In this document: piece after piece, positions 43,264 to 53,435 of the stretch | How positions within the stretch are numbered: position 1 is the first letter of the stretch | Layout: each line of letters starts with the position of its first letter | From: Cognatitamlana sp035818475 | GTDB lineage: Bacteria; Bacteroidota; Bacteroidia; Flavobacteriales; Flavobacteriaceae | DNA length: 64,000 bases | Reading direction: 5' to 3' | Assembly (NCBI RefSeq): GCF_035818475.1 | Contig: NZ_JAYMGV010000001.1 | Coordinates: 1,674,001 to 1,738,000, forward strand | The notes under the pieces: model-generated | Databases searched by the model: none | Told to the model about the DNA's origin: nothing | Seen by the model: the letters and a program-made list of their open reading frames with translations, nothing else | Program-made: the position numbers and the translations under genes

Positions 43264-46200
43264 ATGAAAAAGAATATTTTAGTGATGTTACTGGTGACTT
43301 CAGTAACATTATTTGCTCAGCAAAAAAAATACAACCTTGTTTGGGAGGAATCTCAAAAACTATCAGGAGGAACATTTTCTCTTGAAGTACCATCATTCAA
43401 TAGTGACTATTTTACTTTTAACCCAGAAGACGGTTTGCTGTTTGTTGATCAATGGGAAAGCACTGGAGGAGTAAACGAAAATTCAGTATCAATAAGCCAG
43501 GTGGTCTATGAAACTATAACCAAAGAGGCTTTAAAAGATTTGGATGTTGCTAAAATACCAAACAAGTTAGAGTTTAGTATAAAAAATGCTATATCCAGAG
43601 ATAAGCGCTATGTTTATTTTCAACTAACACCAATAATCAAAGATTCAAATACCAGCTTTAAGAAAGTTATTTCATTCCAGGTAAATTATAAGAATGGATC
43701 AAGTGTAAATAGGGCTATTTCTGCAAGTGGAAAGTTTAATGCTTCAAAAGCTATTTCAAATTCAATCTTGAGTGCCGGAGAATGGTTTCGCTTTTATGTA
43801 GATACCACAGGGGTATTTAAATTATCCAAAGATTTTTTACAACGTTTGGGGGTAAACGTGAATAACATTGATCCAAGGCAAATTAAACTGTTTGGGTATG
43901 GGGGTGGTATGATTCCCTATCAAAATTCAGTACCATATCCTTATGATGTTCCGGAAAATGCTATAAAATTTGTAGGAGAGTCAGATGGTGTTTTTAATAA
44001 TGAAGATTATATTTTGTTTTACGCTCAGGGTCCGAAAGGCTATGATGCGGAGAAAAGAACTCATATTAATTGTTATACAGATAAAACCTATTATTATATA
44101 AATGTTAGTGCCGGAAATGGTAAGCGCATTCAGTCATTCCAGGAACCTGACGGAACCCCGGATTTGATTATAGATACCTTTGAAGATTATAAATTTCATG
44201 AGATGGATGTATATAATTTAATATCTCTTGGAAGGCGATGGTTTGGAGATAAATTTGACATTGATAATCAAAAAACCTTTGAATTTGAGTTTCCCGATTT
44301 GGTTACTTCCAGTCCTATACAATTGAATGTTGTGGTTGCGGGGGTGTCTACAACCAATAGCGCAATGGATTTGAGTATCAATGGTTCAGGAATTACAACC
44401 TTAAATTTGTTTGGAGTTTCAAGCCCAACATTGGCCAGTGGAGCTTCTTATACCGGAAGTATTAATGTGAACTCATCTAAGATTACCGTAGGACTTGACT
44501 ATAATAATCAAGGAAACCCCAGTGCTGCAGGGTATTTGGATTATATTTCAATTGAAGCTTTAAGGGCTTTAAAGTTTACCAATAAGCAATTTCAATTTAA
44601 AAATAGTATAGTGGCCTCTGCTTCAGGTATCGGTCAATATAATATTGCTAATACTTCGGGACTTTCAGAAATATGGGATGTCACAGATGTTTATAATGTC
44701 ACAAATTTTGTAAATAATGATGACAGTAATCCGGTTTTAAGCTTTAAATCTACATTAGGAAGTCTTAAGACCTATGTAGCAGTTAGTACTTCAGATTATT
44801 TTACTCCGGAGATTGATGAGTCAAAAACTATTATAAACAACCAAAACATTAAAGGTGCCATTTTTAATAATTCTCAGGGGGAATTTCAAGATGTTGATTA
44901 TATTATTGTGTCTCCAAATCATATGATAAATCAGGCAGAGCGTTTGGCGCAGATTAACAGGAATCAATATGGATTAAATGTTAAGGTTTTGGGGTTGAAT
45001 GAAATATACAATGAGTTTAGTACAGGAAATCAGGATGTTGGGGCTATAAGGAATATGGTTAAATACGTATACGACAATGCCAGTACACCGGAAAAGAAAC
45101 TGAAATATTTATGTCTGTTTGGAGACGGTTCTTTTGATTATAAAGACAGAACTCCAAATAACACCAATATTGTGCCTTCATGGTATTCTTATAATAGCTT
45201 TAGTTTAACAGGATCTTTTGTTTCTGATGATTTTTATGGTATGATGGACAACAATGAAGGGGCAATGGCAAGCAGTGATAAACTGGATATTGCGGTGGGA
45301 AGAATTTTAGCAGATACCCCGCAGCGCGCCAAAGAAATGGTAGATAAGATTGAGTCCTATTATGTTAAAGAAGCTTTTGGGAGCTGGCGAAATAATTTTG
45401 TAGTTGTGTCTGATGATGTAGATCAGGATTGGGAAGGGATTTTGCAGGAGACTACTGATAATGTTGGAAACCTTGTAACCCAAAATAAACCTTTTATGAA
45501 TGTTGTTAAAATTCATTCAGATGCATTCAAGCAGGAATCCTCTGCAGGAGGAGATTGGTATCCAACGGTTACTACACAAATTGCAAATGCTGTTGATAAT
45601 GGTGCTTTGGTAGTGAATTATTTTGGACATGGTGGGGAAGATGGCCTAGCATCAGAACGTATTTTGTTAAAACCAGATATTAACAATTTTCGTAATTTTT
45701 GCAAGCTTAACTGTTTTGTAACAGTGACCTGTGAGTATACCCGGTTTGATAATCCATATAGAGAAACCGCAGGCGAGTTTACCTATTGGAATAAAAAAGC
45801 AGGAGCTATAGGTTTAATTACTACAACACGTCAAATATTTGTAAGCTTTGCCATTGCATTTAATAATGTATTGGGGCAATATTTGTTCTCATATAGTGAT
45901 GATGACGATTTTGATGATAACGAATATCCTACTATGGCCGAGGCATTACGATTGGCAAAAGGCAATTCTGCAGTCTCAGGAAATGGGCAAAGACGATTGA
46001 TCTTTTTTATAGGTGATCCGGCCATGAAGCTGGCCTTTGCTAAGCCAAGTGTTAGGTTATCTAAGATCAATGATGTGCCTTTGGCCCAGGCAACAGATAC
46101 CTTAAAAGCATTAAGTTATGTAAAACTGGCCGGGGAGGTAACTGATGCTTCGGGCAATATATTGACAGATTATAACGGAACATTGTCAACAACTATTTAT

Positions 46201-47157
46201 GACAAGAGTATTGACCGAAGAACACTGGCAAATGATGGAACAAGATTAAACGGGGAGTTGGTTTTGTTGGACTTTACAACCCTAGGCGAAATTATTTTTA
46301 GAGGACAAGCTTCAGTGAAAAACGGGTTGTTTGAGTTTGATTTTGTGGTTCCAAAAGATATAGGTATTCCGGTAGGTTTAGGTAAGGTTAGTTTTTATAC
46401 AAAAAATGAAACGTCAACGTTAGATCAAACAGGAGCCAGTGTTAACACTATAAAAATAGGAGGGATAAATGAAAATGCTGCCGAAGATAATATAGGGCCA
46501 GTAGTGGCTCTTTTTATGAATGATGAGAATTTTGTTTCAGGAGGTATAACCAATCAATCCCCAACATTATTGGCAAAATTAGAAGATACAAACGGGATTA
46601 ATACTTCCAGTGGGATTGGACATGATATAATTGCCATTATTGATGGTGATGAAAAAAATCCAATTGTCCTTAATGATTATTATCAAACAGAAGTTGATGA
46701 TTATACCAAGGGAACCGTTAGCTTTCCGTTAAGAGACCTGGAACCCGGCCTTCATACTTTAACATTGAAAGCTTGGGATGTTTACAATAATTCGTCCACT
46801 TCCGAAATCCAGTTTATAGTGCATAACGAAAATCAGGAATTAGTTATCAATAATGTACTTAATTATCCAAATCCGTTTGTAAATTATACAGAATTTTGGT
46901 TTAACCACAATAGTTCTGAACCTTTAGACGTTTCTATACAAATATTCACTGTTTCAGGAAAATTAGTACGGACCTTAAACGCTAAAACCACAGGAGGTTT
47001 TAAAACAACAAGTTCATTGTCCAGAGAAGTGGTGTGGGATGGAAGAGATGATTTTGGTGATAAAATAGGTAAGGGGGTATATGTTTATAAGCTTAAGGTA
47101 CATTCAAACCTATTAAATAAAACAGTGGAAAAAATAGAGAAACTTGTTATCCTCTAA
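43264..47157 (+). CDS. porU: Type IX secretion signal peptidase PorU
   Basis: A 1297-residue gingipain-family (C25) protease. Signal peptide (LFAQQ), a beta-rich N-terminal half, then the caspase-like domain: LCLFGDGSFDYKD, catalytic His in NYFGHGGEDG (near residue 789) and catalytic Cys in FVTVTCEYTRF (near 822). The end has a type IX sorting domain (NYPNPFVNYTEFWF ... GKGVYVYKLKV). PorU removes the sorting domains of secreted cargo at the cell surface and joins it to a glycolipid. Length and order with porV are as in other Flavobacteriia. Confidence 0.93.
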   Translation: MKKNILVMLLVTSVTLFAQQKKYNLVWEESQKLSGGTFSLEVPSFNSDYFTFNPEDGLLFVDQWESTGGVNENSVSISQVVYETITKEALKDLDVAKIPNKLEFSIKNAISRDKRYVYFQLTPIIKDSNTSFKKVISFQVNYKNGSSVNRAISASGKFNASKAISNSILSAGEWFRFYVDTTGVFKLSKDFLQRLGVNVNNIDPRQIKLFGYGGGMIPYQNSVPYPYDVPENAIKFVGESDGVFNNEDYILFYAQGPKGYDAEKRTHINCYTDKTYYYINVSAGNGKRIQSFQEPDGTPDLIIDTFEDYKFHEMDVYNLISLGRRWFGDKFDIDNQKTFEFEFPDLVTSSPIQLNVVVAGVSTTNSAMDLSINGSGITTLNLFGVSSPTLASGASYTGSINVNSSKITVGLDYNNQGNPSAAGYLDYISIEALRALKFTNKQFQFKNSIVASASGIGQYNIANTSGLSEIWDVTDVYNVTNFVNNDDSNPVLSFKSTLGSLKTYVAVSTSDYFTPEIDESKTIINNQNIKGAIFNNSQGEFQDVDYIIVSPNHMINQAERLAQINRNQYGLNVKVLGLNEIYNEFSTGNQDVGAIRNMVKYVYDNASTPEKKLKYLCLFGDGSFDYKDRTPNNTNIVPSWYSYNSFSLTGSFVSDDFYGMMDNNEGAMASSDKLDIAVGRILADTPQRAKEMVDKIESYYVKEAFGSWRNNFVVVSDDVDQDWEGILQETTDNVGNLVTQNKPFMNVVKIHSDAFKQESSAGGDWYPTVTTQIANAVDNGALVVNYFGHGGEDGLASERILLKPDINNFRNFCKLNCFVTVTCEYTRFDNPYRETAGEFTYWNKKAGAIGLITTTRQIFVSFAIAFNNVLGQYLFSYSDDDDFDDNEYPTMAEALRLAKGNSAVSGNGQRRLIFFIGDPAMKLAFAKPSVRLSKINDVPLAQATDTLKALSYVKLAGEVTDASGNILTDYNGTLSTTIYDKSIDRRTLANDGTRLNGELVLLDFTTLGEIIFRGQASVKNGLFEFDFVVPKDIGIPVGLGKVSFYTKNETSTLDQTGASVNTIKIGGINENAAEDNIGPVVALFMNDENFVSGGITNQSPTLLAKLEDTNGINTSSGIGHDIIAIIDGDEKNPIVLNDYYQTEVDDYTKGTVSFPLRDLEPGLHTLTLKAWDVYNNSSTSEIQFIVHNENQELVINNVLNYPNPFVNYTEFWFNHNSSEPLDVSIQIFTVSGKLVRTLNAKTTGGFKTTSSLSREVVWDGRDDFGDKIGKGVYVYKLKVHSNLLNKTVEKIEKLVIL

Positions 47158-47191
47158 TAAAAAACTATATTTGTTAATTAAAAATTACTTC

Positions 47192-48385
47192 ATGAAGAAT
47201 CTAACCCTGCTATTATTAGCCTTAGCTTTTATTCCTAATACTGAAGCTCAAAATACAATTGTTCCAAACCCTAATGACTTAAGAATAGTTACAACTGGAG
47301 TCCCCTTTTTAGCGATAGCTTCGGATGCACGTGCTGCTAGTATGGCAGATATGGGAGTGGCGACATCTGTTGATGCTTTTTCACAACAATGGAATGCATC
47401 AAAGTATGTGTTTTCAGAAGCAAAATTAGGTATAGGGGTAAGTTATACTCCTTATTTAAGTAAATTGGTAAATGATATTTTTTTAGGAAATATAACCTAT
47501 TATAATAGGCTTGATCAACGTAGTGCTTTTGCAGTAAGTTTGAGATATTTTTCTTTAGGGGATATTGAATTTGTAGATGGGCCGGATGATACACCTAGAA
47601 TACAGAGACCTAATGAGTTTTCACTTGATGCATCGTATGTGTTAAGGCTTTCAGATCAATTTGGAATGGCTGTAGGAATGCGCTACTGGAGATCAGATTT
47701 GCGATTACAGGAGCTTCCAGGTGATGCTTCGGCAGCGGGTACATTTGGGGTAGATATTTCAGGGTATTACCAAGGAGAAGAACAAGCGTATGCTGATTTT
47801 AATGGACGTTGGAGAGTTGGGTTTGCTATTCAAAATATAGGGCCTAAGTTTAAATATGATGATGGTGGATTAGATAGTTTTCAACCTACAAATCTACGAT
47901 TAGGAGGTGGTTTTGATTTTATATTTGACGATTATAACAAAATTGCTGTAACCACTGAATTTACCAAATTACTGGTGCCTACACCTCCAATTTTAGGAAC
48001 AGAAGTTGATGAAGATGGTAATACAGTGCAGGAAGATGTGATATATAAAGGAAAGCCAGATGATGTAGGGTTCTTAAAAGGGATGTTTCAGTCGTTTGGT
48101 GATGCCCCAGGAGGTTTTAGTGAAGAAATAAAAGAGATTACCTGGGCTTTGGGAGCTGAATATTTATATCAGGACTCTTTTGCTTTTAGAGCCGGCTATT
48201 TTAACGAAAGTGAAGAAAAAGGGGCTAGGAAATTTTTAGCTCTTGGTGCCGGATTTAAGGCCAATGTGGTTAATATTGATTTATCATATTTGTTCTCTAC
48301 GTCTAAGGTTCAAAGTCCTTTAGAAAATACACTTCGTTTTTCTTTGACATTTAATATTGGAGAAGGCGAGTATATTGAGTATTAA
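47192..48385 (+). CDS. porV: Type IX secretion outer-membrane protein PorV
   Basis: A 397-residue FadL-type barrel; signal peptide ends at NTEAQ. LGIGVSYTPYLSKL, AVSLRYFSLGDIEF, GMAVGMRYWRSDL and the closing LRFSLTFNIGEG match PorV/LptO. It shuttles cargo with PorU on the outer membrane. An upstream in-frame Met (47144) overlaps porU, but the ATG at 47192 starts a proper signal peptide (MKNLTLLLLALAFIP), so it is preferred. Confidence 0.92.
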   Translation: MKNLTLLLLALAFIPNTEAQNTIVPNPNDLRIVTTGVPFLAIASDARAASMADMGVATSVDAFSQQWNASKYVFSEAKLGIGVSYTPYLSKLVNDIFLGNITYYNRLDQRSAFAVSLRYFSLGDIEFVDGPDDTPRIQRPNEFSLDASYVLRLSDQFGMAVGMRYWRSDLRLQELPGDASAAGTFGVDISGYYQGEEQAYADFNGRWRVGFAIQNIGPKFKYDDGGLDSFQPTNLRLGGGFDFIFDDYNKIAVTTEFTKLLVPTPPILGTEVDEDGNTVQEDVIYKGKPDDVGFLKGMFQSFGDAPGGFSEEIKEITWALGAEYLYQDSFAFRAGYFNESEEKGARKFLALGAGFKANVVNIDLSYLFSTSKVQSPLENTLRFSLTFNIGEGEYIEY

Positions 48386-48410
48386 AACAAGAGTATTAAA
48401 TAAATCTCAT

Positions 48411-48442
48411 AAAAAACTGTTGTCATTGACAATAGTTTTTTT
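48411..48442 (+). terminator. Terminator downstream of porV
   Basis: AAAAACTGTTGTC / GACAATAGTTTTT (12 of 13 pairs) around a three-base loop, ending in a T tract. Confidence 0.8.
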
Positions 48443-48480
48443 GTTTCTGATAGTTTTTTAACTTTACTAAAAACATAGGT

Positions 48481-48963
48481 ATGAAAGAAATAAAGATAGA
48501 AACTATTTTGCATGTTTTTGATAGTTTTGAAGCACTTCCAAAAGAAGCATTAACATTAATGAATCATGCCATTGAAGCAAGAAAAAGAGCCTATGCACCA
48601 TATTCAAATTTTTTAGTTGGTGCGGCAATACTATTAGATAATAACGAGATAATTACAGGGAATAATCAGGAAAACGCATCCTACCCGTCAGGACTCTGTG
48701 CAGAGCGAACAGCTATATATTATGCCGGATCTCAGTTTCCAAATGTAGCAATAGTTAGTATGGCTATTTCTGCCAGTTCAACTAAAAATAAAACAGCTAA
48801 GCCTATTCCACCATGTGGTGCTTGCAGACAAGCAATAGCCGAGTACGAAATCAAACAAAATTCACCAATTGAAATATATTTTATGGGCGAAACAGGAGCT
48901 ATAGCTAAATCTAAATCATTATCAGATTTATTGCCTTTTGCCTTTGATAAAAAAGTACTTTAA
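48481..48963 (+). CDS. cdd: Cytidine deaminase
   Basis: A 160-residue zinc enzyme: YSNFLVGAAIL, CAERTAIY (Cys73, catalytic Glu75) and PCGACRQ (Cys112, Cys115). It deaminates cytidine and deoxycytidine in pyrimidine salvage. Length is typical of the homotetrameric type with a short N-terminal extension. Confidence 0.93.
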   Translation: MKEIKIETILHVFDSFEALPKEALTLMNHAIEARKRAYAPYSNFLVGAAILLDNNEIITGNNQENASYPSGLCAERTAIYYAGSQFPNVAIVSMAISASSTKNKTAKPIPPCGACRQAIAEYEIKQNSPIEIYFMGETGAIAKSKSLSDLLPFAFDKKVL

Positions 48964-49109
48964 ATGAGTGTGATACACTAAATTATTTAAGATATTGAAG
49001 TATTCAATACTAAAATTGACAAAAAAATAATCTAATCCATTTAGCGTTCCAATTTTCACATTTTTTCTACTTTAATCACATTGGGTTTTTCCAATAACTC
49101 GCAAAGTAT

Positions 49110-49117
49110 TACTTTTG
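49110..49117 (+). promoter_or_regulatory. -7 box of pdhA
   Basis: TACTTTTG fits TAnnTTTG, 32 bp before the ATG at 49150. The frame upstream (to a TTG at 49081) would begin before this box, which argues for the 49150 start. Confidence 0.5.
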
Positions 49118-49149
49118 TATTTCGCTTATTAATAATACAATATTATTCG

Positions 49150-50148
49150 ATGCAAAAAATCACAAAAGAGGTTTACCTCAAATGGTATGAAGATATGTTA
49201 TTCTGGAGAAAGTTTGAGGATAAACTTGCTGCAGTTTATATTCAACAAAAAGTAAGAGGTTTTCTTCATTTATATAACGGTCAGGAAGCTGTTTTAGCAG
49301 GGGCATTACATGCAATGGATTTGACAAAAGATAAAATGATTACAGCTTATCGTAATCACGTGCAACCCATAGGTATGGGAGTGGATCCTAAGCGTGTTAT
49401 GGCTGAATTATTTGGGAAAGCTACAGGGACCTCTCACGGTATGGGAGGCTCTATGCATATTTTTTCAAAGGAATTTCGTTTTTACGGAGGCCATGGTATT
49501 GTTGGAGGTCAGATTCCATTAGGAGCGGGAATTGCTTTTGGAGATAAGTATCATGGAAGCGATGCAGTAACGTTATGTTGCTTTGGAGATGGTGCAGCAA
49601 GACAAGGGTCATTACATGAAACTTTTAACCTAGCTATGCTTTGGAATTTACCGGTGATATTTGTTTGTGAGAATAATGGATATGCAATGGGAACTTCAGT
49701 AGAAAGAACGGCAAATCATGAAGATATCTATAAATTAGGTTTAGGTTACGATATGCCTTGTGCCCCTGTTGATGGTATGAATCCTATTAAAGTAGCCGAG
49801 GCTTTTGATGAAGCTATACAACGCGCAAGAAAAGGAGGAGGACCTACGTTCTTAGAACTAAAAACATACAGATATAGAGGACACTCAATGAGTGATGCTC
49901 AGCACTATAGAACAAAAGCCGAAGTAGAAGAGTATAAAAAAATTGACCCAATCACACAGGTTAAAGATGTTATTCTGGAAAAGAAATATGCCACTGAAGA
50001 TGATATTAAAGTCATTGATAAACGTGTAAAAGATAAAGTTGCAGAATGTGAGAAATTTGCAGACGAATCGCCATATCCGGAGAAACAACAGCTTTATGAT
50101 ATGGTTTACGAACAAGAAGATTATCCATTTATACAACACAAATTATAA
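49150..50148 (+). CDS. pdhA: Pyruvate dehydrogenase E1 component, alpha subunit
   Basis: A 332-residue thiamine-diphosphate subunit. RGFLHLYNGQEAV, GKATGTSHGMGGSMHIF, GHGIVGGQIPLGAG, the TPP motif CFGDGAARQGSLHETFNLA ending in NN, and the phosphorylation-loop-like YRYRGHSMSDAQHYR are all seen. It decarboxylates pyruvate with a beta subunit that is not in this window. It is 3 bp from the E2 gene. Confidence 0.94.
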   Translation: MQKITKEVYLKWYEDMLFWRKFEDKLAAVYIQQKVRGFLHLYNGQEAVLAGALHAMDLTKDKMITAYRNHVQPIGMGVDPKRVMAELFGKATGTSHGMGGSMHIFSKEFRFYGGHGIVGGQIPLGAGIAFGDKYHGSDAVTLCCFGDGAARQGSLHETFNLAMLWNLPVIFVCENNGYAMGTSVERTANHEDIYKLGLGYDMPCAPVDGMNPIKVAEAFDEAIQRARKGGGPTFLELKTYRYRGHSMSDAQHYRTKAEVEEYKKIDPITQVKDVILEKKYATEDDIKVIDKRVKDKVAECEKFADESPYPEKQQLYDMVYEQEDYPFIQHKL

Positions 50149-50151
50149 ACT

Positions 50152-51771
50152 ATGGCTATAGTAGTAAATATGCCGCGCTTAAGTGATACCATGGAAGAAG
50201 GTACTGTTGCGGCTTGGTTAAAAAAGGTAGGCGATAAGATTGAAGAAGGTGATATTTTAGCTGAAATAGAAACAGATAAAGCCACTATGGAGTTTGAATC
50301 TTTCAATGAAGGAACTTTACTTCACATTGGTGTTCAGGAAGGAGAAACCACTAAAGTAGATGAGCTTTTAGCAATTATAGGTGAAGCAGGTGAAGATATT
50401 TCTGCATTATTAAGTGGAGGAGTACAAGAAGCTGACTCAAGTGAGGAAAAAGTTGAAGCAGTGGCTGAAACCAATTCTGAAGCAACACCAAAGGCGGAAG
50501 CACCAGAATTACCCGAAGGTGTTATAGTTGTAACCATGCCACGTTTGAGTGATACCATGGAAGAAGGAACAGTAGCCACTTGGTTAAAAAAGGTAGGAGA
50601 TACGGTTGAAGAAGGTGATATCTTGGCAGAGATTGAAACTGATAAGGCTACTATGGAATTTGAATCATTCCAATCAGGTACTTTATTAGAAATAGGGTTA
50701 GAGGAAGGCGAGTCTGCCAAAGTAGATGAACTATTGGCTATTATTGGACCGGCAGGAACAGATGTTTCAGGAGTTGCGGCTAATTTTTCGGTAGGGGCTC
50801 CCGCTCAAAAAGAGGAAGCACCTAAAGCAGAAGTTAAAAAAGAAACACCAAAGGCGGCACCAGCTACAAATACCACAGTTAAAACCAGTGCTCCGGCACC
50901 AACTCCGGTTACAGCAAATGGAAGAGTTTATGTATCTCCATTAGCAAAAAGATTAGCGGAAGAGAAAGGTATAAACCTAACTAAAGTACAAGGTACCGGA
51001 GAAAACGGACGTATAGTAAAACGTGATATTGAAAATTATGAACCGGCAACATCTGCAGCTTCAGTAGGTAAATTTGTACCAACAGGGCAAGAGGATTTTG
51101 ATGATATACCTAATTCTCAAATGCGTAAAGCCATAGCACGATCATTAACAAAGTCCAAATTTTCTGCACCGCATTATTATCTGGCTGTAGAATTTGATAT
51201 GGATAATGCTATAGCCTTCCGTAAACAGTTTAATTCAATTCCGGATACTAAAATATCATTTAATGATATGGTTGTTAAGGCCTGTGCTTTAGCCTTAAAA
51301 GAACATCCGCAAGTAAATTCACAGTGGTTTGATGATAAAATGCGTTTGAATAACCATGTGCATATAGGTGTGGCGGTAGCAGTTCCGGACGGATTGGTAG
51401 TTCCGGTGGTGCGTTTTGCAAATGAACAATCCTTACCTCAAATAGGAGCCGAAGTCAAAGACCTGGCAGGAAAAGCCAGAAATAAAAAATTAACACCGGA
51501 TGAAATGTCCGGTAGTACATTTACGGTGTCTAACTTAGGAATGTTTGGTATAGACTATTTTACATCTATTATCAATCAGCCTAATTCAGCTATATTATCG
51601 GTGGGTGCTATTGTACAAAAACCGGTAGTTAAAGAAGGCGAGATAGTAGTGGGTAACACTATGAAATTAACCTTAGCTTGTGACCATAGAACTGTTGATG
51701 GTGCTACAGGGGCCCAATTCCTGCAAACCTTAAAGGGATATATTGAAAATCCGGTAACCATGTTAGTGTAA
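50152..51771 (+). CDS. pdhC: Pyruvate dehydrogenase E2 component, dihydrolipoamide acetyltransferase
   Basis: A 539-residue E2 with two lipoyl domains (lipoyl Lys43 and Lys165, each in IETDKATMEF), Ala/Pro/Lys linkers, an E3-binding domain (YVSPLAKRLAEEKGINL ... GTGENGRIVKRD, about residues 262-300) and the catalytic domain ending DHRTVDGATGAQFL (His512, Asp516). It transfers acetyl groups to CoA. The two lipoyl domains are near-identical in protein and similar in DNA, so they come from an internal duplication. It follows pdhA directly. Confidence 0.94.
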   Translation: MAIVVNMPRLSDTMEEGTVAAWLKKVGDKIEEGDILAEIETDKATMEFESFNEGTLLHIGVQEGETTKVDELLAIIGEAGEDISALLSGGVQEADSSEEKVEAVAETNSEATPKAEAPELPEGVIVVTMPRLSDTMEEGTVATWLKKVGDTVEEGDILAEIETDKATMEFESFQSGTLLEIGLEEGESAKVDELLAIIGPAGTDVSGVAANFSVGAPAQKEEAPKAEVKKETPKAAPATNTTVKTSAPAPTPVTANGRVYVSPLAKRLAEEKGINLTKVQGTGENGRIVKRDIENYEPATSAASVGKFVPTGQEDFDDIPNSQMRKAIARSLTKSKFSAPHYYLAVEFDMDNAIAFRKQFNSIPDTKISFNDMVVKACALALKEHPQVNSQWFDDKMRLNNHVHIGVAVAVPDGLVVPVVRFANEQSLPQIGAEVKDLAGKARNKKLTPDEMSGSTFTVSNLGMFGIDYFTSIINQPNSAILSVGAIVQKPVVKEGEIVVGNTMKLTLACDHRTVDGATGAQFLQTLKGYIENPVTMLV

Positions 51772-51811
51772 TGTTTATTCTGAGCTTGGCGAAGAATCTC
51801 ATATAAATTAT

Positions 51812-51842
51812 AAACCTGTTTCAATTTGAAGCAGGTTTTTTT
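51812..51842 (+). terminator. Terminator downstream of pdhC
   Basis: AAACCTGTTTCA / TGAAGCAGGTTT (11 of 12 pairs) followed by Ts. Confidence 0.85.
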
Positions 51843-51868
51843 ATCTTCAAAACTTAAAATTTATAAAT

Positions 51869-52354
51869 ATGAAATTTGTAAAAAAGAATATAGTTTGTAT
51901 TCTATTAGTCTTTATTTGCGCTGCTTGTAGTAATGATGGTGATGAAACACCAACAGATAAAAACATAATGCTAACGTTTGGTTGGTTTGCAGATTCAAAA
52001 TGTTCGGGAGGATGCGGACAAATATATAAAATTGAAGCCGGTAAAATCTTTAAAGATATAGATTATAACTACCCTGAAGGCGATGTATTTGAAGGAAACT
52101 TTCAAGAGGTCAAGGATGTGGACTACCAGGATTATAAAGCATTGTTAAACTTGCCTAAAGAGATTTTTAACCAGCCCAATGGTTATTTGGAATGTACAGG
52201 TTGCTTAGAGGTGGATTCTGGAGGTTTTTACATAGAATATCAATCAGAAAGCATGCATAAATCATGGCGTATTCGTAATGCCCAATATCCGCCGTATATG
52301 GAAAGCTATAGAGCTTTAATATTGAATAAACTGGAAAAACTCAATAGTTTATAA
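51869..52354 (+). CDS. Hypothetical lipoprotein
   Basis: A 161-residue lipoprotein (lipobox LVFICAAC, Cys19-20 region) with four further Cys residues in SKCSGGCGQIYKIE and LECTGCLEVD, which could bind metal or form disulfides. No family is recognised. It is monocistronic by spacing. Confidence 0.65.
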   Translation: MKFVKKNIVCILLVFICAACSNDGDETPTDKNIMLTFGWFADSKCSGGCGQIYKIEAGKIFKDIDYNYPEGDVFEGNFQEVKDVDYQDYKALLNLPKEIFNQPNGYLECTGCLEVDSGGFYIEYQSESMHKSWRIRNAQYPPYMESYRALILNKLEKLNSL

Positions 52355-52430
52355 TGCAATTGTTTTATATTTCATCTATTTCTCACAGAATAAAATAGGT
52401 TTTTTATCTTTAAGCTTTAAACACTACACT

Positions 52431-53435
52431 ATGAAAAAAATATTCTGCCTTTTATTATTATCCATTATAGTAAGTTGTGGGGCAAAGAAATCCGTTACTT
52501 CGGGCAGTGCCGAATTGAAAAACACTACTAAACCAGAACCTCAAGCCACAAAACCAGAAAAAAAACATGCAAAGTTAGAGGACGTACAATCCAGTCTGGA
52601 GTATTTGGCATCCGATGAGCTTGAAGGAAGGAATACCGGTAGCAAGGGTATTGAAAAGGCGGCTGTATATATGGAGAAACTATTCAAACAGCATAATATA
52701 AAACCTTATTTTAAAACCTATAGAGATTCTTTTAATGTAAAAGATGTTGTTGGGTATAATGTGGTTGGTCTTGTAGAGGGGAATGATTCGAAATTAAAAA
52801 ATGAGTTTGTAATTTTGGGAGCACACTATGATCATATAGGAACCGCTAAAGCCGTTAATGGAGATACTATAGCTAATGGAGCCAATGATGACGCCTCCGG
52901 TACCGTTGCTGTTTTGGAATGGGCTAAATATTTTGCCAGATCAAAATCTAATAAGCGAAGTGTTTTGTTTACACTCTATTCAGCTGAGGAAATGGGACTT
53001 AAAGGTTCCGGGCATCTGGCTAAACGATTAAAAGATTCAAAATTAGATCTATACACCATGATTAACTTTGAGATGATAGGTGTCCCAAGAGCAGAAAGCG
53101 AGATTATGGCCTATATAACAGGGTATAAATTATCAAATATGGCAGAAAAACTAAATGCGTATGCCGGTAATGATGTGGTAGGGTTTTTACCGCAGGCAAA
53201 GGCTTATAATTTGTTTAAGCGTTCAGATAACTATCCATTTTATCAGGCGTTTAAAATGCCAGCCCAAGCTATTTCAACTTTTGATTTTACCAATTTTGAC
53301 TACTACCATCATGTAGATGACGAGGCAGATAAAATGGATTTTAATCATATGACCAACTTTATAAATAAAATGATTCCCGCTTTAGAAGGAATGATTAATG
53401 CTTCAACAAGGGAAATTAAAATGAATAATGAGTAA
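52431..53435 (+). CDS. M28-family zinc peptidase lipoprotein
   Basis: A 334-residue lipoprotein (lipobox IIVSC, Cys16) with an M28 aminopeptidase domain: GAHYDHIG (metal His and Asp), GANDDASGT (bridging Asp), YSAEEMGLKGSGHL (catalytic and metal Glu) and YHHVDDEADKMDF near the end. All expected zinc ligands are seen. It should trim peptides in the periplasm or at the surface. The SDR gene overlaps its last eight bases. Confidence 0.88.
   Translation: MKKIFCLLLLSIIVSCGAKKSVTSGSAELKNTTKPEPQATKPEKKHAKLEDVQSSLEYLASDELEGRNTGSKGIEKAAVYMEKLFKQHNIKPYFKTYRDSFNVKDVVGYNVVGLVEGNDSKLKNEFVILGAHYDHIGTAKAVNGDTIANGANDDASGTVAVLEWAKYFARSKSNKRSVLFTLYSAEEMGLKGSGHLAKRLKDSKLDLYTMINFEMIGVPRAESEIMAYITGYKLSNMAEKLNAYAGNDVVGFLPQAKAYNLFKRSDNYPFYQAFKMPAQAISTFDFTNFDYYHHVDDEADKMDFNHMTNFINKMIPALEGMINASTREIKMNNE

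Noticed and set aside
49081..49149. TTG start giving a longer PdhA
   Set aside because: The extension crosses a good -7 box and is not part of the E1 alpha fold.
50152..50760. Direct nucleotide repeats in pdhC
   Set aside because: They encode the two lipoyl domains of E2; an ordinary domain duplication rather than a mobile or regulatory repeat.
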